From Streptosporangiaceae bacterium (lineage in GTDB: Bacteria > Actinomycetota > Actinomycetes > Streptosporangiales > Streptosporangiaceae): DNA of 64,000 nucleotides. The stretch spans positions 1 through 64,000 of the forward strand of contig JAICYD010000020.1 of NCBI GenBank assembly GCA_025934375.1, given 5' to 3'. The position numbers were made by a program, and so were the translations under genes. The notes below the pieces were generated by a model. That model searched no databases and had not been told where the DNA came from. It was given only the letters and a program-made list of their open reading frames with translations. Below are positions 16,728 to 25,355 of the stretch, piece after piece (the stretch's first letter is position 1; each line of letters begins with the position of its first letter).

Positions 16728-17477
16728 ATGAGGCCCGGAACCGCCGCCCGCTCCCTCGCCGTGGTTGCCGCGCTCGCGAGTGCCGCCGCCGGCCTGGCCG
16801 CCTGCGGCACTCCCCCGCCGTCGCTGACCTTTCATCCTGTTCAGTCCAGCGCTTCCGCAACCCCGGGGGCGGGCCTGTCCTCGGCCGCCAGCCCCTCCAG
16901 CACGAGGCCCTCGCCCGCCGGGCCCGCGAGCACGCCGGCCAGCTCCGGCGGGGCGCGCCCGGCGGTGGCCGGCTCGGGCGCCGCGCGATTCCCGGACGCC
17001 CGGCACGCGGCCATGGCCTTCCGGGGTACGTACCGGGCGCAGCTGCTGGTCATCTCCGCGGAGGGCTCGCTGAGCCACGACCTGGGCGCGGCGCACGCCT
17101 ACACCTGGCACGTGGCGCCCTCCTGCGGCGGGTCGTGCGCGCGCGCCACGTCCACCAGTCACGCCACCTTCACCCTCACCTATAAGGATGGCCAGTTCGA
17201 GGGGACGGGCGGCGGGACCTCGCACTGCCTGACCAAGGCCGGCAAGGCCACCGGCGCCGGCTTCCAGACCACGCTGAAGATCGCGCTGGAGCCCGCCACG
17301 TCCGCGACGCCCGTCACCGACCTGGCCGGCATCGAGATACTGACCGTGTCCAGCGGGTGCTCCGGCAGCAACGGGCCGGGCACTGAGGTGATCCAGTACG
17401 CGCTCACCCGGACCGGCGCGTTAGTCGAAGCGGAAGGTCGTCCAGGTCGAGCGCGGGCCGCTAGGGGTGATGGCTAG
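16728..17477 (+). CDS. Putative secreted lipoprotein
   Basis: This 249-residue protein has a lipoprotein signal peptide (hydrophobic 9-24, lipobox LAAC with Cys near 26), a Ser/Pro/Thr-rich linker (about 38-88) and a domain of about 130 residues with Cys in SCGGSC, HCL and SGC that could form disulfides. I know no function. Its last 19 or so codons overlap the convergent gene at 17421 by 57 bases and turn Arg/Gly/Ala-rich, as expected if the stop was lost and translation runs into the neighbour. Confidence 0.72.
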   Translation: MRPGTAARSLAVVAALASAAAGLAACGTPPPSLTFHPVQSSASATPGAGLSSAASPSSTRPSPAGPASTPASSGGARPAVAGSGAARFPDARHAAMAFRGTYRAQLLVISAEGSLSHDLGAAHAYTWHVAPSCGGSCARATSTSHATFTLTYKDGQFEGTGGGTSHCLTKAGKATGAGFQTTLKIALEPATSATPVTDLAGIEILTVSSGCSGSNGPGTEVIQYALTRTGALVEAEGRPGRARAARGDG

Positions 17478-17834
17478 CAGGACGCGGCCGTCGGCTTCCA
17501 GCTCGGCGGCGAACTGGTCGTCGGCGGGAACGGCACGGCCGTGCTTCTCGCGGATGGCGCGGAAGCGCGCCAGCTCCGCCCGGACGTCCTCCAGGATCTC
17601 CACGGTGCCCGACAGGGCGACGTAGCGGAAGCCCTCGGGGTCGTCGAAGACCAGTTCCACGCGCGGGTCCCGGCTGAAGATCTTGTACTTGGCCCGCCCG
17701 CGCGTCGTCGAGACGTAGAACCGCTCCCCGTCCCAGCCGTACCAGTTCGGGCTGGCGTGCGGGCGGCCGTCCTTGCGGATGCCGACCACGATGACGTTGC
17801 GTGGCTCTCCGAGGAAGGCGTCCAGCGATGACAT
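17421..17834 (-). CDS. PPOX-class F420/FMN-dependent oxidoreductase
   Basis: A 137-residue split-barrel flavin/deazaflavin enzyme. The opening segments FLGEPRNVIVVGIRKDGRPHASPNWYGWDGERFYVST and KYKIFSRDPRVELVFDDPEGFRYVALSGTVEI are typical of the PPOX-class F420-dependent family of about 130-150 residues. ATG 17834 is preceded by GAGAGG; the longer open frame runs into the SDR gene. It lies 20 bases after the SDR gene on the same strand and probably shares its mRNA. Substrate unknown. Confidence 0.88.
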   Translation of the reverse strand: MSSLDAFLGEPRNVIVVGIRKDGRPHASPNWYGWDGERFYVSTTRGRAKYKIFSRDPRVELVFDDPEGFRYVALSGTVEILEDVRAELARFRAIREKHGRAVPADDQFAAELEADGRVLLAITPSGPRSTWTTFRFD

Positions 17835-17854
17835 GCGGATCCTCTCGTCGCGGC

Positions 17855-18655
17855 TCAGCCGAAGCGGCGGGCGCTGGGGTAGATCTGGGCGCCGTCGACG
17901 GCGATGTTGGCGCCGGTGATCCACGAGGCGCGCTCCGATAGCAGGAACGCCACGACGTCGGCGACTTCTTCCGGGCGGCCGAGCCGGCCGTGCGGGAAGT
18001 CCCGCGCGAGCCAGTCCGCGAACAGGCCGGGGTTGTTGCCGGCGAACCACTCCCACCCGCCGCCAGGGAACATGATGGAGCCGGGGCTGACCGCGTTGAC
18101 CCGGATGCCGAGCGGCGCCAGCTCCTGCGCGGCGGTCGCGGCCAGGTGGATCTCGGCCGCCTTGGCGGTGGCGTAGGCGGTCCGCGGGGCCGGGTGCATG
18201 CCGGTGACCGAGGAGATGATGACGACGGCTTTCCCCCCGTCGGCAGTCCCCCCCGGGCGCAGGTACGGCAGGCCGAGCCGGATCAGCTCGGCGGCGTGCC
18301 CGGCGTTGAACGCGAACGTCGCGGTGAACTCCCCTGGCTGCGCAGTGGTGAGGTCCCCCCGGCCGATCGTGCCGCCGGCGTTGGCGACCAGGTGATCCAG
18401 GCCGCCGAGGCGGGCCGCGATCTCCTCGACGGCACCGCCCAGCGCGGCCGGGTCCGTCACGTCAGCGTCGGCCGTGGCGACGCTCACGCCGTCATGGGCG
18501 GCGAGCTTCTCGGCGGCGCCGGCCAGGGTAGCCGCGTCCCGGGCGACCAGCCCGACGCTGGCGCCCTCCCCCGCCAGCGCCTGCGCGATAGCCAGCCCGA
18601 TGCCCTTGCTTCCCCCGGTGATCAACACGCGCTTCCCGCGCAGCCCAAGCTCCAT
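17855..18655 (-). CDS. SDR-family NAD(P)-dependent oxidoreductase
   Basis: A classical short-chain dehydrogenase of 266 residues. The Rossmann motif GGSKGIG (14-20), NAG motif (about 91-93), Ser of SSVTG and YATAK (about 160-164) are all present, so it should be catalytically competent. It binds NAD(P)H and oxidises or reduces an unknown alcohol/ketone. It follows the MmgE/PrpD gene by 43 bases and precedes the PPOX gene by 20, forming a small minus-strand group that may be one transcript. Confidence 0.92.
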   Translation of the reverse strand: MELGLRGKRVLITGGSKGIGLAIAQALAGEGASVGLVARDAATLAGAAEKLAAHDGVSVATADADVTDPAALGGAVEEIAARLGGLDHLVANAGGTIGRGDLTTAQPGEFTATFAFNAGHAAELIRLGLPYLRPGGTADGGKAVVIISSVTGMHPAPRTAYATAKAAEIHLAATAAQELAPLGIRVNAVSPGSIMFPGGGWEWFAGNNPGLFADWLARDFPHGRLGRPEEVADVVAFLLSERASWITGANIAVDGAQIYPSARRFG

Positions 18656-18698
18656 GTCTGGCGATCTTAACGATCCCGGGCGCGGCCCCGACTCCGGA

Positions 18699-20948
18699 TC
18701 ACCTCGCGAAGAGGGCGTAAAGGCCCCGGCGGCCTTCCAGGGGCTGGGGTGATGACGTGAAGCCGCGCTGGGCCAGCAGCGCCGCTTCGACGGCGTTGAA
18801 CGCGGCCTTGCCCGCCTGCAGCTGGCCGAGGTCAGTCCCCTCGGCGGACCGCAGGCCCGCGGCCTGGGTGGCGGCGATGCCGATCGCGGCCCGCAGGCGC
18901 GGCTCGGGCAGGCCGAGCATCAGGCCGGCCGCGACGCACCCGCCGATCACGGCAGCGACCACCTCGGCTGACCAGCCTTGCGCACGGGCATCCGGCAAGC
19001 CGGCGGCCACCAGGTCGGACACTGCGGCGCCGGCGGCGACGGCCTCGGCGCAGTTCTCCCCCAGGGCCGTCGCCGCCGCGCAGACCACCGCGGTGCCGGC
19101 GTCGATCTCGGCCGACCCGGCCAGCGCCGCCGCCGCGCGGACGAACGCGGTGAGCCCATGGCCACCAGGCAGGACGCCCCTGCGGGCGGCCCACTCGACG
19201 GCCTGCGGCACCCGGGCCCGCTCGCCGGCGGTCACCGCGTCGTTGAAGAGGGAAAGGGCGTCCTTGGCGGTGCCCGTGGCCCGATCGGCGACCAGCATCT
19301 CATCGGCCAGGGCGGGCGGCGCGAGCGCCAGCGCGAGGACCGCGTCGGTGGTCGCCGCGGCGTCCGCCGCGGCGGGCGGGTCCGCCGGGGCGGGGGCGGG
19401 AGCGTCCGCGAAGACAGCGGAGGCCGCCCCGGCGCGGGCGGTCCCGGACACCGCGGCACCCGGCCCCGGCCCCGCCTCTGGCTCCGGCTCCGGCTCTGGC
19501 TCCGGCTCCGGGCGGGCGGCGGCCAGCAGGTCCATGACGTAGGACATGCCCGGCGGCGCGTTGACCGCGTCCCGGATCCGCGCCGCCGCGGACGCGCCCA
19601 GGACCGGCGTGACCAGCTGGTCCACCTTGTCGAGGAGGTCAGCGTCGGTGAGCGGCCGGACGGTGCTGCCGCGGGTGTGCGCCACGCGGACCTCGACCGG
19701 CTCCGCCGCCGCGAGCGTGACGCGCAGCACCGCCGCGTCACGGGAGCACCCCGGGTCGGGATCGAGCGAGATCAGGTCCCGCAGCCGGGTCATCTCCGGG
19801 TCGGCCGCGACCACGTCGCTGAACTCGGCCAGCCCGGCCCGGCCGTAGCGCAGCCCGGCGGCGATGCCGTGCCGGGCGCTGAACCGGGCGCGCAGGCCGC
19901 TGTCCGGGTGCACCAGGCCCATCAGCTCCACGACGAGCGGGTTACAGGTGACCGCGACGCCGGTGATCGCTGGCGAGCCTGGGATCCGCGCGAACGCCTC
20001 GATCGCGGCGTCCATCGCGGGGTGGGCGACCACCCCGCAGGGATAGGTCTTGAAGGTGTTCAGCTCCAGTTCCCAGTCGTGGCCACCCGCGGACGCCTCC
20101 AGCAGGGCGGAGCGGTCGACGTGCTCCGCGCCCCCGGCCAGCACGTCGAGCACGCCGCCGGGACCGAGCGGGTCGGCCGGACCGGACAGGCCCGCGCTGG
20201 CCAGGCGGGCGGCCAGGATGCCGTTGGCCGCCGCCTTGCCCGCGTGCAGCGGCTTGGTCATCGAGCCGAACGCCTCCCGCTGCCCGACCGTCATCACCGC
20301 CGCCAGGGACAACGCGCTGGCCATGTGGCCGGCGCCCAGGCCGAGCAGCACCGATTCCGCCACCGCGGCGCCGAAGACCCCGCAGGTCCCGGTGATGTGC
20401 CAGCCGTGGTCGTAGTGCGCGGGCGAGATCGCGTTCCCGATCCGCAGCTGCGCCTCGCACCCGGCGGCGAACGCCCCCAGGAACACGTCCCCGGAGACGC
20501 TGGCGTGGCCGGCCCCGGGGACCGCGGGGGTGACCAGTGCCGAGGCCAGGACCGTGGCGAGGATCGACGCGCCCGGGTGGATGACCGTCGCCAGGTGCGT
20601 GTCGTCGAAGTCGTCCAGGTGCGCCGCGGTGCCGGTGGCCAGCGCCGCCCAGTACGGGCCGGCGGTCCCGGCCAGCCCCGGGATGACCCCGCGGTCAGCC
20701 GTGGTGGCCTCGCCCTCCCCGGTCCCCTGCCCACCCGCGCGCTGCCCGCCCCCGGCCTGCCCGCCCACACCGCGCACGATGGTCACCGCGTCGGAGCCGG
20801 CCGCGCTGATCGCGGTGCCGAGCACGTTGAACAGCGTCCGGCGGGCGGCGGCCGACACCCTCGCGTAGTCCGGGTGCCCGGTCGGTATCTGCCGGGAAGC
20901 GTTCCGCATGGCCTCGCAGAACTCCATCGTGACCGAGTCAAAGTGCAT
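18699..20948 (-). CDS. MmgE/PrpD-family protein with partial second copy
   Basis: A 749-residue protein. Residues 1-470 form a normal-length MmgE/PrpD protein (HLDDFDDTHLATVIHPG near 100-120, LHAGKAAANGILAARL near 230, TYPCGVVAHP near 300), the fold of 2-methylcitrate dehydratase and relatives. An acidic Pro-Glu repeat linker (about 480-520) leads to about 200 residues that again resemble this fold: QLQAGKAAFNAVEAALLAQRGFTSS near the C-terminus aligns with LHAGKAAANGILAARLASAGLSG in the first half. It therefore seems to be a full copy fused to a partial duplicate. ATG 20948 is chosen on homology; the frame stays open to 21176. It is divergent from the peptide operon. Confidence 0.85.
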   Translation of the reverse strand: MHFDSVTMEFCEAMRNASRQIPTGHPDYARVSAAARRTLFNVLGTAISAAGSDAVTIVRGVGGQAGGGQRAGGQGTGEGEATTADRGVIPGLAGTAGPYWAALATGTAAHLDDFDDTHLATVIHPGASILATVLASALVTPAVPGAGHASVSGDVFLGAFAAGCEAQLRIGNAISPAHYDHGWHITGTCGVFGAAVAESVLLGLGAGHMASALSLAAVMTVGQREAFGSMTKPLHAGKAAANGILAARLASAGLSGPADPLGPGGVLDVLAGGAEHVDRSALLEASAGGHDWELELNTFKTYPCGVVAHPAMDAAIEAFARIPGSPAITGVAVTCNPLVVELMGLVHPDSGLRARFSARHGIAAGLRYGRAGLAEFSDVVAADPEMTRLRDLISLDPDPGCSRDAAVLRVTLAAAEPVEVRVAHTRGSTVRPLTDADLLDKVDQLVTPVLGASAAARIRDAVNAPPGMSYVMDLLAAARPEPEPEPEPEPEAGPGPGAAVSGTARAGAASAVFADAPAPAPADPPAAADAAATTDAVLALALAPPALADEMLVADRATGTAKDALSLFNDAVTAGERARVPQAVEWAARRGVLPGGHGLTAFVRAAAALAGSAEIDAGTAVVCAAATALGENCAEAVAAGAAVSDLVAAGLPDARAQGWSAEVVAAVIGGCVAAGLMLGLPEPRLRAAIGIAATQAAGLRSAEGTDLGQLQAGKAAFNAVEAALLAQRGFTSSPQPLEGRRGLYALFAR

Positions 20949-21167
20949 GCGGCCCACCGTAGTGCGCGGCTGCCACCTGGTTAAAGAGCCGCCAGCCACG
21001 CCGCCGCGCCACTGGGCGCGGCCCGCAAGCGCCCCGCCCGCGACTTGTCGCATGATCATTAGCCGACCGCGGGGGCCGGGCTCCTTCGTCTGGGGGAACC
21101 AACAAGGCACCCCCGATTCGTAGTGGAGGACGAATACCCGCGACAAACCAGGACCTATCGTCAGCGC

Positions 21168-22577
21168 ATGCCACAACTGGACGAGATCGGCGGCTGGATC
21201 GCCAAGCGCCTACCCGAGCTCATCGCCGAGCACAAGGTCCCCGGAGCCGCGATCGGCGTGTACGCCGGCGGCCAGGTCATCGACTACGCCTTCGGCGTGC
21301 TCAGCCACGCGACCGGAGTCGAGGCCACCACCGACTCGGTGTTCCAGGTCGGCTCGATCACCAAGACCTGGACCGCGACGCTGGTCATGCAGCTGGCCGA
21401 CGACGGCCTGCTCGACATCGACAAGCCGCTGCGGGCCTACCTGCCGGAGTTCACGCTCGCCGACGAGGAGGCGGCGCAGGCGATCACGACCCGGCAGCTG
21501 CTGTCGCACCAGGCCGGGTTCGAGGGTGACATCTTCACCGACACCGGCAACAACGACGACTGCGTCGAGAAGTACGTCGCGACCCTGGCGACCGACCCGC
21601 AGCTTTTCCCGCCCGGCCAGATGTTCTCCTACAACAACGCCGGGTACTGCGTGCTCGGCCGGCTCGTCGAGGTGCTGCGCGGCAAGCCGTTCGACCAGGC
21701 GCTTCGCGAGCACCTGTTCGCGCCGCTGGGGCTGGCGCACGCGGCGACCGACGCGGCGTCGGCGATCTTGTTCCGGGCCGCCGTCGGCCACCTGCCGGGC
21801 GACCCGGCCGACCCGGACGCGCGGCCGGCCCCGGCGCCCGTCTGGTCGCTAGTGAAGTCCAACGCCCCGGCCGGCGCGGCGCTGGCGATGCGCCCCCGCG
21901 ACCTGCTCGCCTTCGCGGTCATGCACCTGGCCGGCGGCGTCGCCGCCGACGGGACCCGGGTACTCAGCGAGGCCAGCGTCGCCGCCATGCGGGAAACGCA
22001 GGTCGACGTGCCTCCCCTGGGCCTGATGGGCACCCACTGGGGACTGGGCTGGGAGATGTTCCACTGGCCCAGCGGCACGGTCTTCGGCCACGACGGCGGC
22101 ACCATCGGGCAGAACGCGTTCCTGCGGATCGTGCCGGGCCACGACGTCGCCATCGCCTTGCTCACCAACGGCGGGAACCCGATCGCGGTCTACCGGGAGG
22201 TCTTCGACCACCTGCTGTCCGAGCTGACGGGCATCCACCTGAATGAGTTCCCCGCACCGCCGGAGCACCCGGAGCGCGTTGACGCTGCCCGGTACGTCGG
22301 CACCTACGCGAACTCGGTCGGCCAGTCCACCGTCACCCAGGATGAGGACGGCCGGATCTGGATGGAGGACAAGCCGCTGGGCGAGCTCGCCGAGCTCGTC
22401 GGCCAGTCTGAGAAGACCGAGCTCGTCCACCTCACCGGGGACACCCTGATCCCGGTCGAGCCCAAGTACGGAATCCACATCCCGCAGGTCTTCGCCGGCG
22501 ATGACGGCCACGGCCGCGCCCTGTTCATCCACAGCGGCCGGGCGATCCGGCGCGCCGACTTATCACCCAGCAGCTGA
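21168..22577 (+). CDS. S12-family serine hydrolase (D-aminopeptidase-like)
   Basis: A 469-residue beta-lactamase/D-peptidase-fold hydrolase. The nucleophile tetrad is S63-I-T-K66 (VGSITKTWTATL), with the Tyr-Asn pair in SYNNAGYCVLG near residue 160 and a third-strand HDGGT near 308. About 110 C-terminal residues form a small beta domain as in D-aminopeptidases. No signal peptide is seen, so it probably acts in the cytoplasm. S12 enzymes include D-aminopeptidases, D-Ala-D-Ala carboxypeptidases and alkaline D-peptidases. It heads the peptide operon, 21 bases before the binding-protein gene, and is a close paralogue of the C-terminal half of the 28167 product. Confidence 0.88.
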   Translation: MPQLDEIGGWIAKRLPELIAEHKVPGAAIGVYAGGQVIDYAFGVLSHATGVEATTDSVFQVGSITKTWTATLVMQLADDGLLDIDKPLRAYLPEFTLADEEAAQAITTRQLLSHQAGFEGDIFTDTGNNDDCVEKYVATLATDPQLFPPGQMFSYNNAGYCVLGRLVEVLRGKPFDQALREHLFAPLGLAHAATDAASAILFRAAVGHLPGDPADPDARPAPAPVWSLVKSNAPAGAALAMRPRDLLAFAVMHLAGGVAADGTRVLSEASVAAMRETQVDVPPLGLMGTHWGLGWEMFHWPSGTVFGHDGGTIGQNAFLRIVPGHDVAIALLTNGGNPIAVYREVFDHLLSELTGIHLNEFPAPPEHPERVDAARYVGTYANSVGQSTVTQDEDGRIWMEDKPLGELAELVGQSEKTELVHLTGDTLIPVEPKYGIHIPQVFAGDDGHGRALFIHSGRAIRRADLSPSS

Positions 22578-22598
22578 TTGCCCAAGCGGAGGCATGAG

Positions 22599-24227
22599 TT
22601 GAGAAGAGCCCTGACCAGCGCGGCGGCTTGCACCGTGGCCGCGCTCGCCGTCGCCGCCTGCAGCGGCGGCGCCAGCACCACGAACGGAACCCCTGGCAGT
22701 GCCTCCAGCAACGGAGCCACCGGCGGCCAGCGGTACGCCAACGGCAAGACGCTGACGATGACGCTGCCGTCGGACCCGGGCACCCTGGACCCGGACCTCA
22801 CGGCCCTGTCGGTGGCGATCCAGGCCGACTACTTCCTGTACGACCCGCTGGTCAACATCCAGCCGGACGGCACCCTGGTCTCCGGCCTGGCCACCTCCTG
22901 GACCGGGGACACGACCAGCGCCACGTTCACCTTGAAGAAGGGCGTCACCTGCTCCGACGGCTCACCGCTGACCGCCAGCGACGTGGCGGCGAACATCAAC
23001 TTCATCGGCAATCCGAAGAACGCCTCCCCCAAGATCGGCATCTGGGTGCCGCCGACCGCCACCGCGACCGCCGATGACTCCGCCGGCGTGGTGACGGTGA
23101 AGTCCCCCGTTCCCGACGCGTTCCTGGTCCGCAACGTCGGCCAGACGCAGATCGTCTGCGGCGCCGGGATGAAGGACCGCTCCACGTTGAAGAACGGCTC
23201 CAGCGGCACCGGCCTGTACTCGCTGACCTCGGCGGTGCCCGGCTCGTCGTACACGCTGACGCTGCGCAAGGACTACACGTGGGGCCCGGGCGGGGCTAGC
23301 GCCACCGCGCAGGGCACGCCCGCGCAGGTCGTGCTCAAGGTGGTCAACAACATGACCACCGCGGCGAACCTGCTCCAGTCCGGCCAGGCGAACATCGCCG
23401 AGGTCCTCGGCCCGGACACCGCCCGGCTGAAGGCGCTGAAGCTGAATGAGCAGGACGTCGTGGCACCCTACGGTGAGCTGTGGTTCAACGAGAAGAAGGG
23501 CATGCCGGGCGCCGACCTCGCGGTGCGCACCGCGCTGACCCAGGCGCTGCAGCTTGACCAGCTCGCCCAGGTATTCTCCAGCGGCACCGGCAGCCCGGCG
23601 ACCGGCCTGGTCGCCCCGGGGCTGAGCCCGTGCAAGGGCAACACGATCGGGTCCAGCCTGCCCGGCTATGACCTGACGGCGGCGAAGGCGGGCCTGGCGG
23701 CGGCGGGCTGGAAGGCCGGCCCGGACGGCATCGTGGCCAAGGGCGGCGCCAGGCTCGCGATCGCCTTGTACTACCCGACCAGCATCGGCAGCGGATCCGC
23801 GGCCGGCGCGCAGTTCGCACAGAAGGCGTGGTCAGCGCTCGGCGTCCAGGTCACGCTCAAGCCCATCACCGACCCGGAGCTGTCCACCGACATCGTCGGC
23901 GGTCAGGCCGCGTGGGGCGCCGGGTTCATCCCGCTCGGCCTGACCCTGCCCAGCCAGGTGATCCCGTTCGTGTCCGGCGCGACGCCGCCGAAGGGCACCA
24001 ACTTCGCCTTCATCAACAACGCCGCCTACTCAGCCGACGTCGCCAAGGCGTCCGCGACCGCCGGGACGGCCGGCTGCCCCAGCTGGAACGCCGCCGAGAC
24101 CGCGCTGTTCAAGAACCTTGACCTGGTGCCGTTCGTCGACTCGACGGTGCCGTGGTTCGGGCGCGGGGCGACGTTCTCGCTCAGCCAGGGCAGCCTGCTC
24201 CCGACCACCGTCAAGATGCTGGGCTAG
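22599..24227 (+). CDS. Peptide ABC transporter substrate-binding lipoprotein
   Basis: This 542-residue family 5 extracytoplasmic binding protein has a lipoprotein signal peptide (lipobox VAAC, lipid-bearing Cys21), then the DppA/OppA fold: MTLPSDPGTLDPDLTALSVAI near 50 and FTLKKGVTCSDGSPLTASDVAAN near 108. It should capture dipeptides or oligopeptides for the permease encoded next. TTG 22599 is chosen because GGAGG (22588-22592) sits six bases before it; the in-frame TTG 22578 precedes that site. It follows the S12 hydrolase by 21 bases. Whether it prefers D-residue peptides cannot be read from sequence. Confidence 0.92.
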   Translation: MRRALTSAAACTVAALAVAACSGGASTTNGTPGSASSNGATGGQRYANGKTLTMTLPSDPGTLDPDLTALSVAIQADYFLYDPLVNIQPDGTLVSGLATSWTGDTTSATFTLKKGVTCSDGSPLTASDVAANINFIGNPKNASPKIGIWVPPTATATADDSAGVVTVKSPVPDAFLVRNVGQTQIVCGAGMKDRSTLKNGSSGTGLYSLTSAVPGSSYTLTLRKDYTWGPGGASATAQGTPAQVVLKVVNNMTTAANLLQSGQANIAEVLGPDTARLKALKLNEQDVVAPYGELWFNEKKGMPGADLAVRTALTQALQLDQLAQVFSSGTGSPATGLVAPGLSPCKGNTIGSSLPGYDLTAAKAGLAAAGWKAGPDGIVAKGGARLAIALYYPTSIGSGSAAGAQFAQKAWSALGVQVTLKPITDPELSTDIVGGQAAWGAGFIPLGLTLPSQVIPFVSGATPPKGTNFAFINNAAYSADVAKASATAGTAGCPSWNAAETALFKNLDLVPFVDSTVPWFGRGATFSLSQGSLLPTTVKMLG

Positions 24228-24266
24228 GCCCTCCGGTAACCCACATCCCGCGGAGATAATCGGCTA

Positions 24267-25355
24267 ATGGCTCTACCTCCCGGGGGGGCGACCCCCCGTA
24301 CCCCCCGGGCCATGTCCCCGGCGGCGCTGCCTGAAACAGGCGGCGATGGCACCGCGCCTGAGCGTTCAGCCTCCGGCGGCGGGCTTGACTCGCTCATCGC
24401 CGCGGCGGCCAGCCCGTGGTCGCGGTTCGCGGCCCGCCGCCTGGGGCAGCTCCTCATCTCGGTCCTCATCCTGGTCACCGCGTCCTTCCTCATGATCCAC
24501 CTGGTGCCCGGGGACCCGGTCCGGGCGGCTCTGGGGCTCGACGCGAGCCAGGGGGTGGTCAACGCCCGCCGCGCCGCGCTCGGGCTGAACGACCCGCTGT
24601 GGCTGCAGTACGTCCACTACCTGCGCAACCTGCTGACCGGCAAGATGGGCGACTCGATCACCTCCGGCCTGCCGGTCGCCCAGACGATCGGCCAGCGGCT
24701 GCCCGCCACCCTGGAGCTGGCCGGGTGCGCGTTCGCGGTCGCCATCGCCGTCGCGGTCCCGCTCGGCCTGACCATGGGGGTGGTGACCCGGGGCGGCCGG
24801 CGGCGGGGCGCGGAGCTGTCGTTCACCGCGGTCGCCGTGGTGCTCGGGGCGATCCCGGGGTTCCTGCTCGCCTTCGGCCTGATCGACGTGTTCAGCGTGC
24901 AGCTGGGGTGGACGCCGGTGGCGCTGCAAGGCGGCTTTTCCTCCTACGTGCTGCCGGTCTTGTCGCTGGCGATCGGCCCGTCGGTGATCTTGGCCCGCAT
25001 CCTGCGCCTGGAGGTCCTCGCCGCGCTGCAGGCCGACTACGTGCGCACCGCCCGCGCCAAGCGGCTGCCAAGCGCGCGACTGTACCTCGGGCACGTCCTG
25101 CCGAACGCGCTGACCGCGACGATCACCGTGTGCGGCCTGCTGCTGGCCGGGCTAGTCGCCGGGACGGTGCTCATCGAGAACGTCTTCGCGTGGCCGGGCC
25201 TCGGCCAGACCATGGTGGTCTCGATCATCAGCAAGGACTACCCCGTCGTCCAGGGGATCGTGCTGGTGTACGGGACCGGCGTGCTGCTGGTGAACCTCGT
25301 CGTCGACGTCACGCTGGCGCTACTGGACCCGCGCTCGACGATCAGGGAGAGCTGA
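24267..25355 (+). CDS. Peptide ABC transporter permease (DppB-type)
   Basis: A 362-residue inner-membrane subunit. Six membrane segments are visible (first about 65-85), with the DppB/OppB signature region near the C-terminal third (QADYVRTARAKRLPSARLYLGHVLPNAL) carrying the EAA loop, then ENVFAWPGLGQTMV. The first 45 or so residues are Pro/Gly-rich and not conserved, so a later start is possible. It overlaps the next gene by one base (TGATG) and is the partner of the fused permease-ATPase at 25355. Confidence 0.92.
   Translation: MALPPGGATPRTPRAMSPAALPETGGDGTAPERSASGGGLDSLIAAAASPWSRFAARRLGQLLISVLILVTASFLMIHLVPGDPVRAALGLDASQGVVNARRAALGLNDPLWLQYVHYLRNLLTGKMGDSITSGLPVAQTIGQRLPATLELAGCAFAVAIAVAVPLGLTMGVVTRGGRRRGAELSFTAVAVVLGAIPGFLLAFGLIDVFSVQLGWTPVALQGGFSSYVLPVLSLAIGPSVILARILRLEVLAALQADYVRTARAKRLPSARLYLGHVLPNALTATITVCGLLLAGLVAGTVLIENVFAWPGLGQTMVVSIISKDYPVVQGIVLVYGTGVLLVNLVVDVTLALLDPRSTIRES

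Noticed and set aside
18978..20984. 668-residue plus-strand frame opposite the MmgE/PrpD gene
   Set aside because: Arg/Gly-rich shadow without recognisable domains; MmgE/PrpD motifs are on the minus strand.
21092..21114. Hairpin with G5/C5 arms before the S12 gene as possible riboswitch
   Set aside because: Only five base pairs and no conserved aptamer features.
24416..25354. Upstream extension of the permease-ATPase frame to 24416
   Set aside because: This part lies in another frame of the DppB permease gene and is Arg/Ala/Pro-rich without motifs; the real start is ATG 25355.
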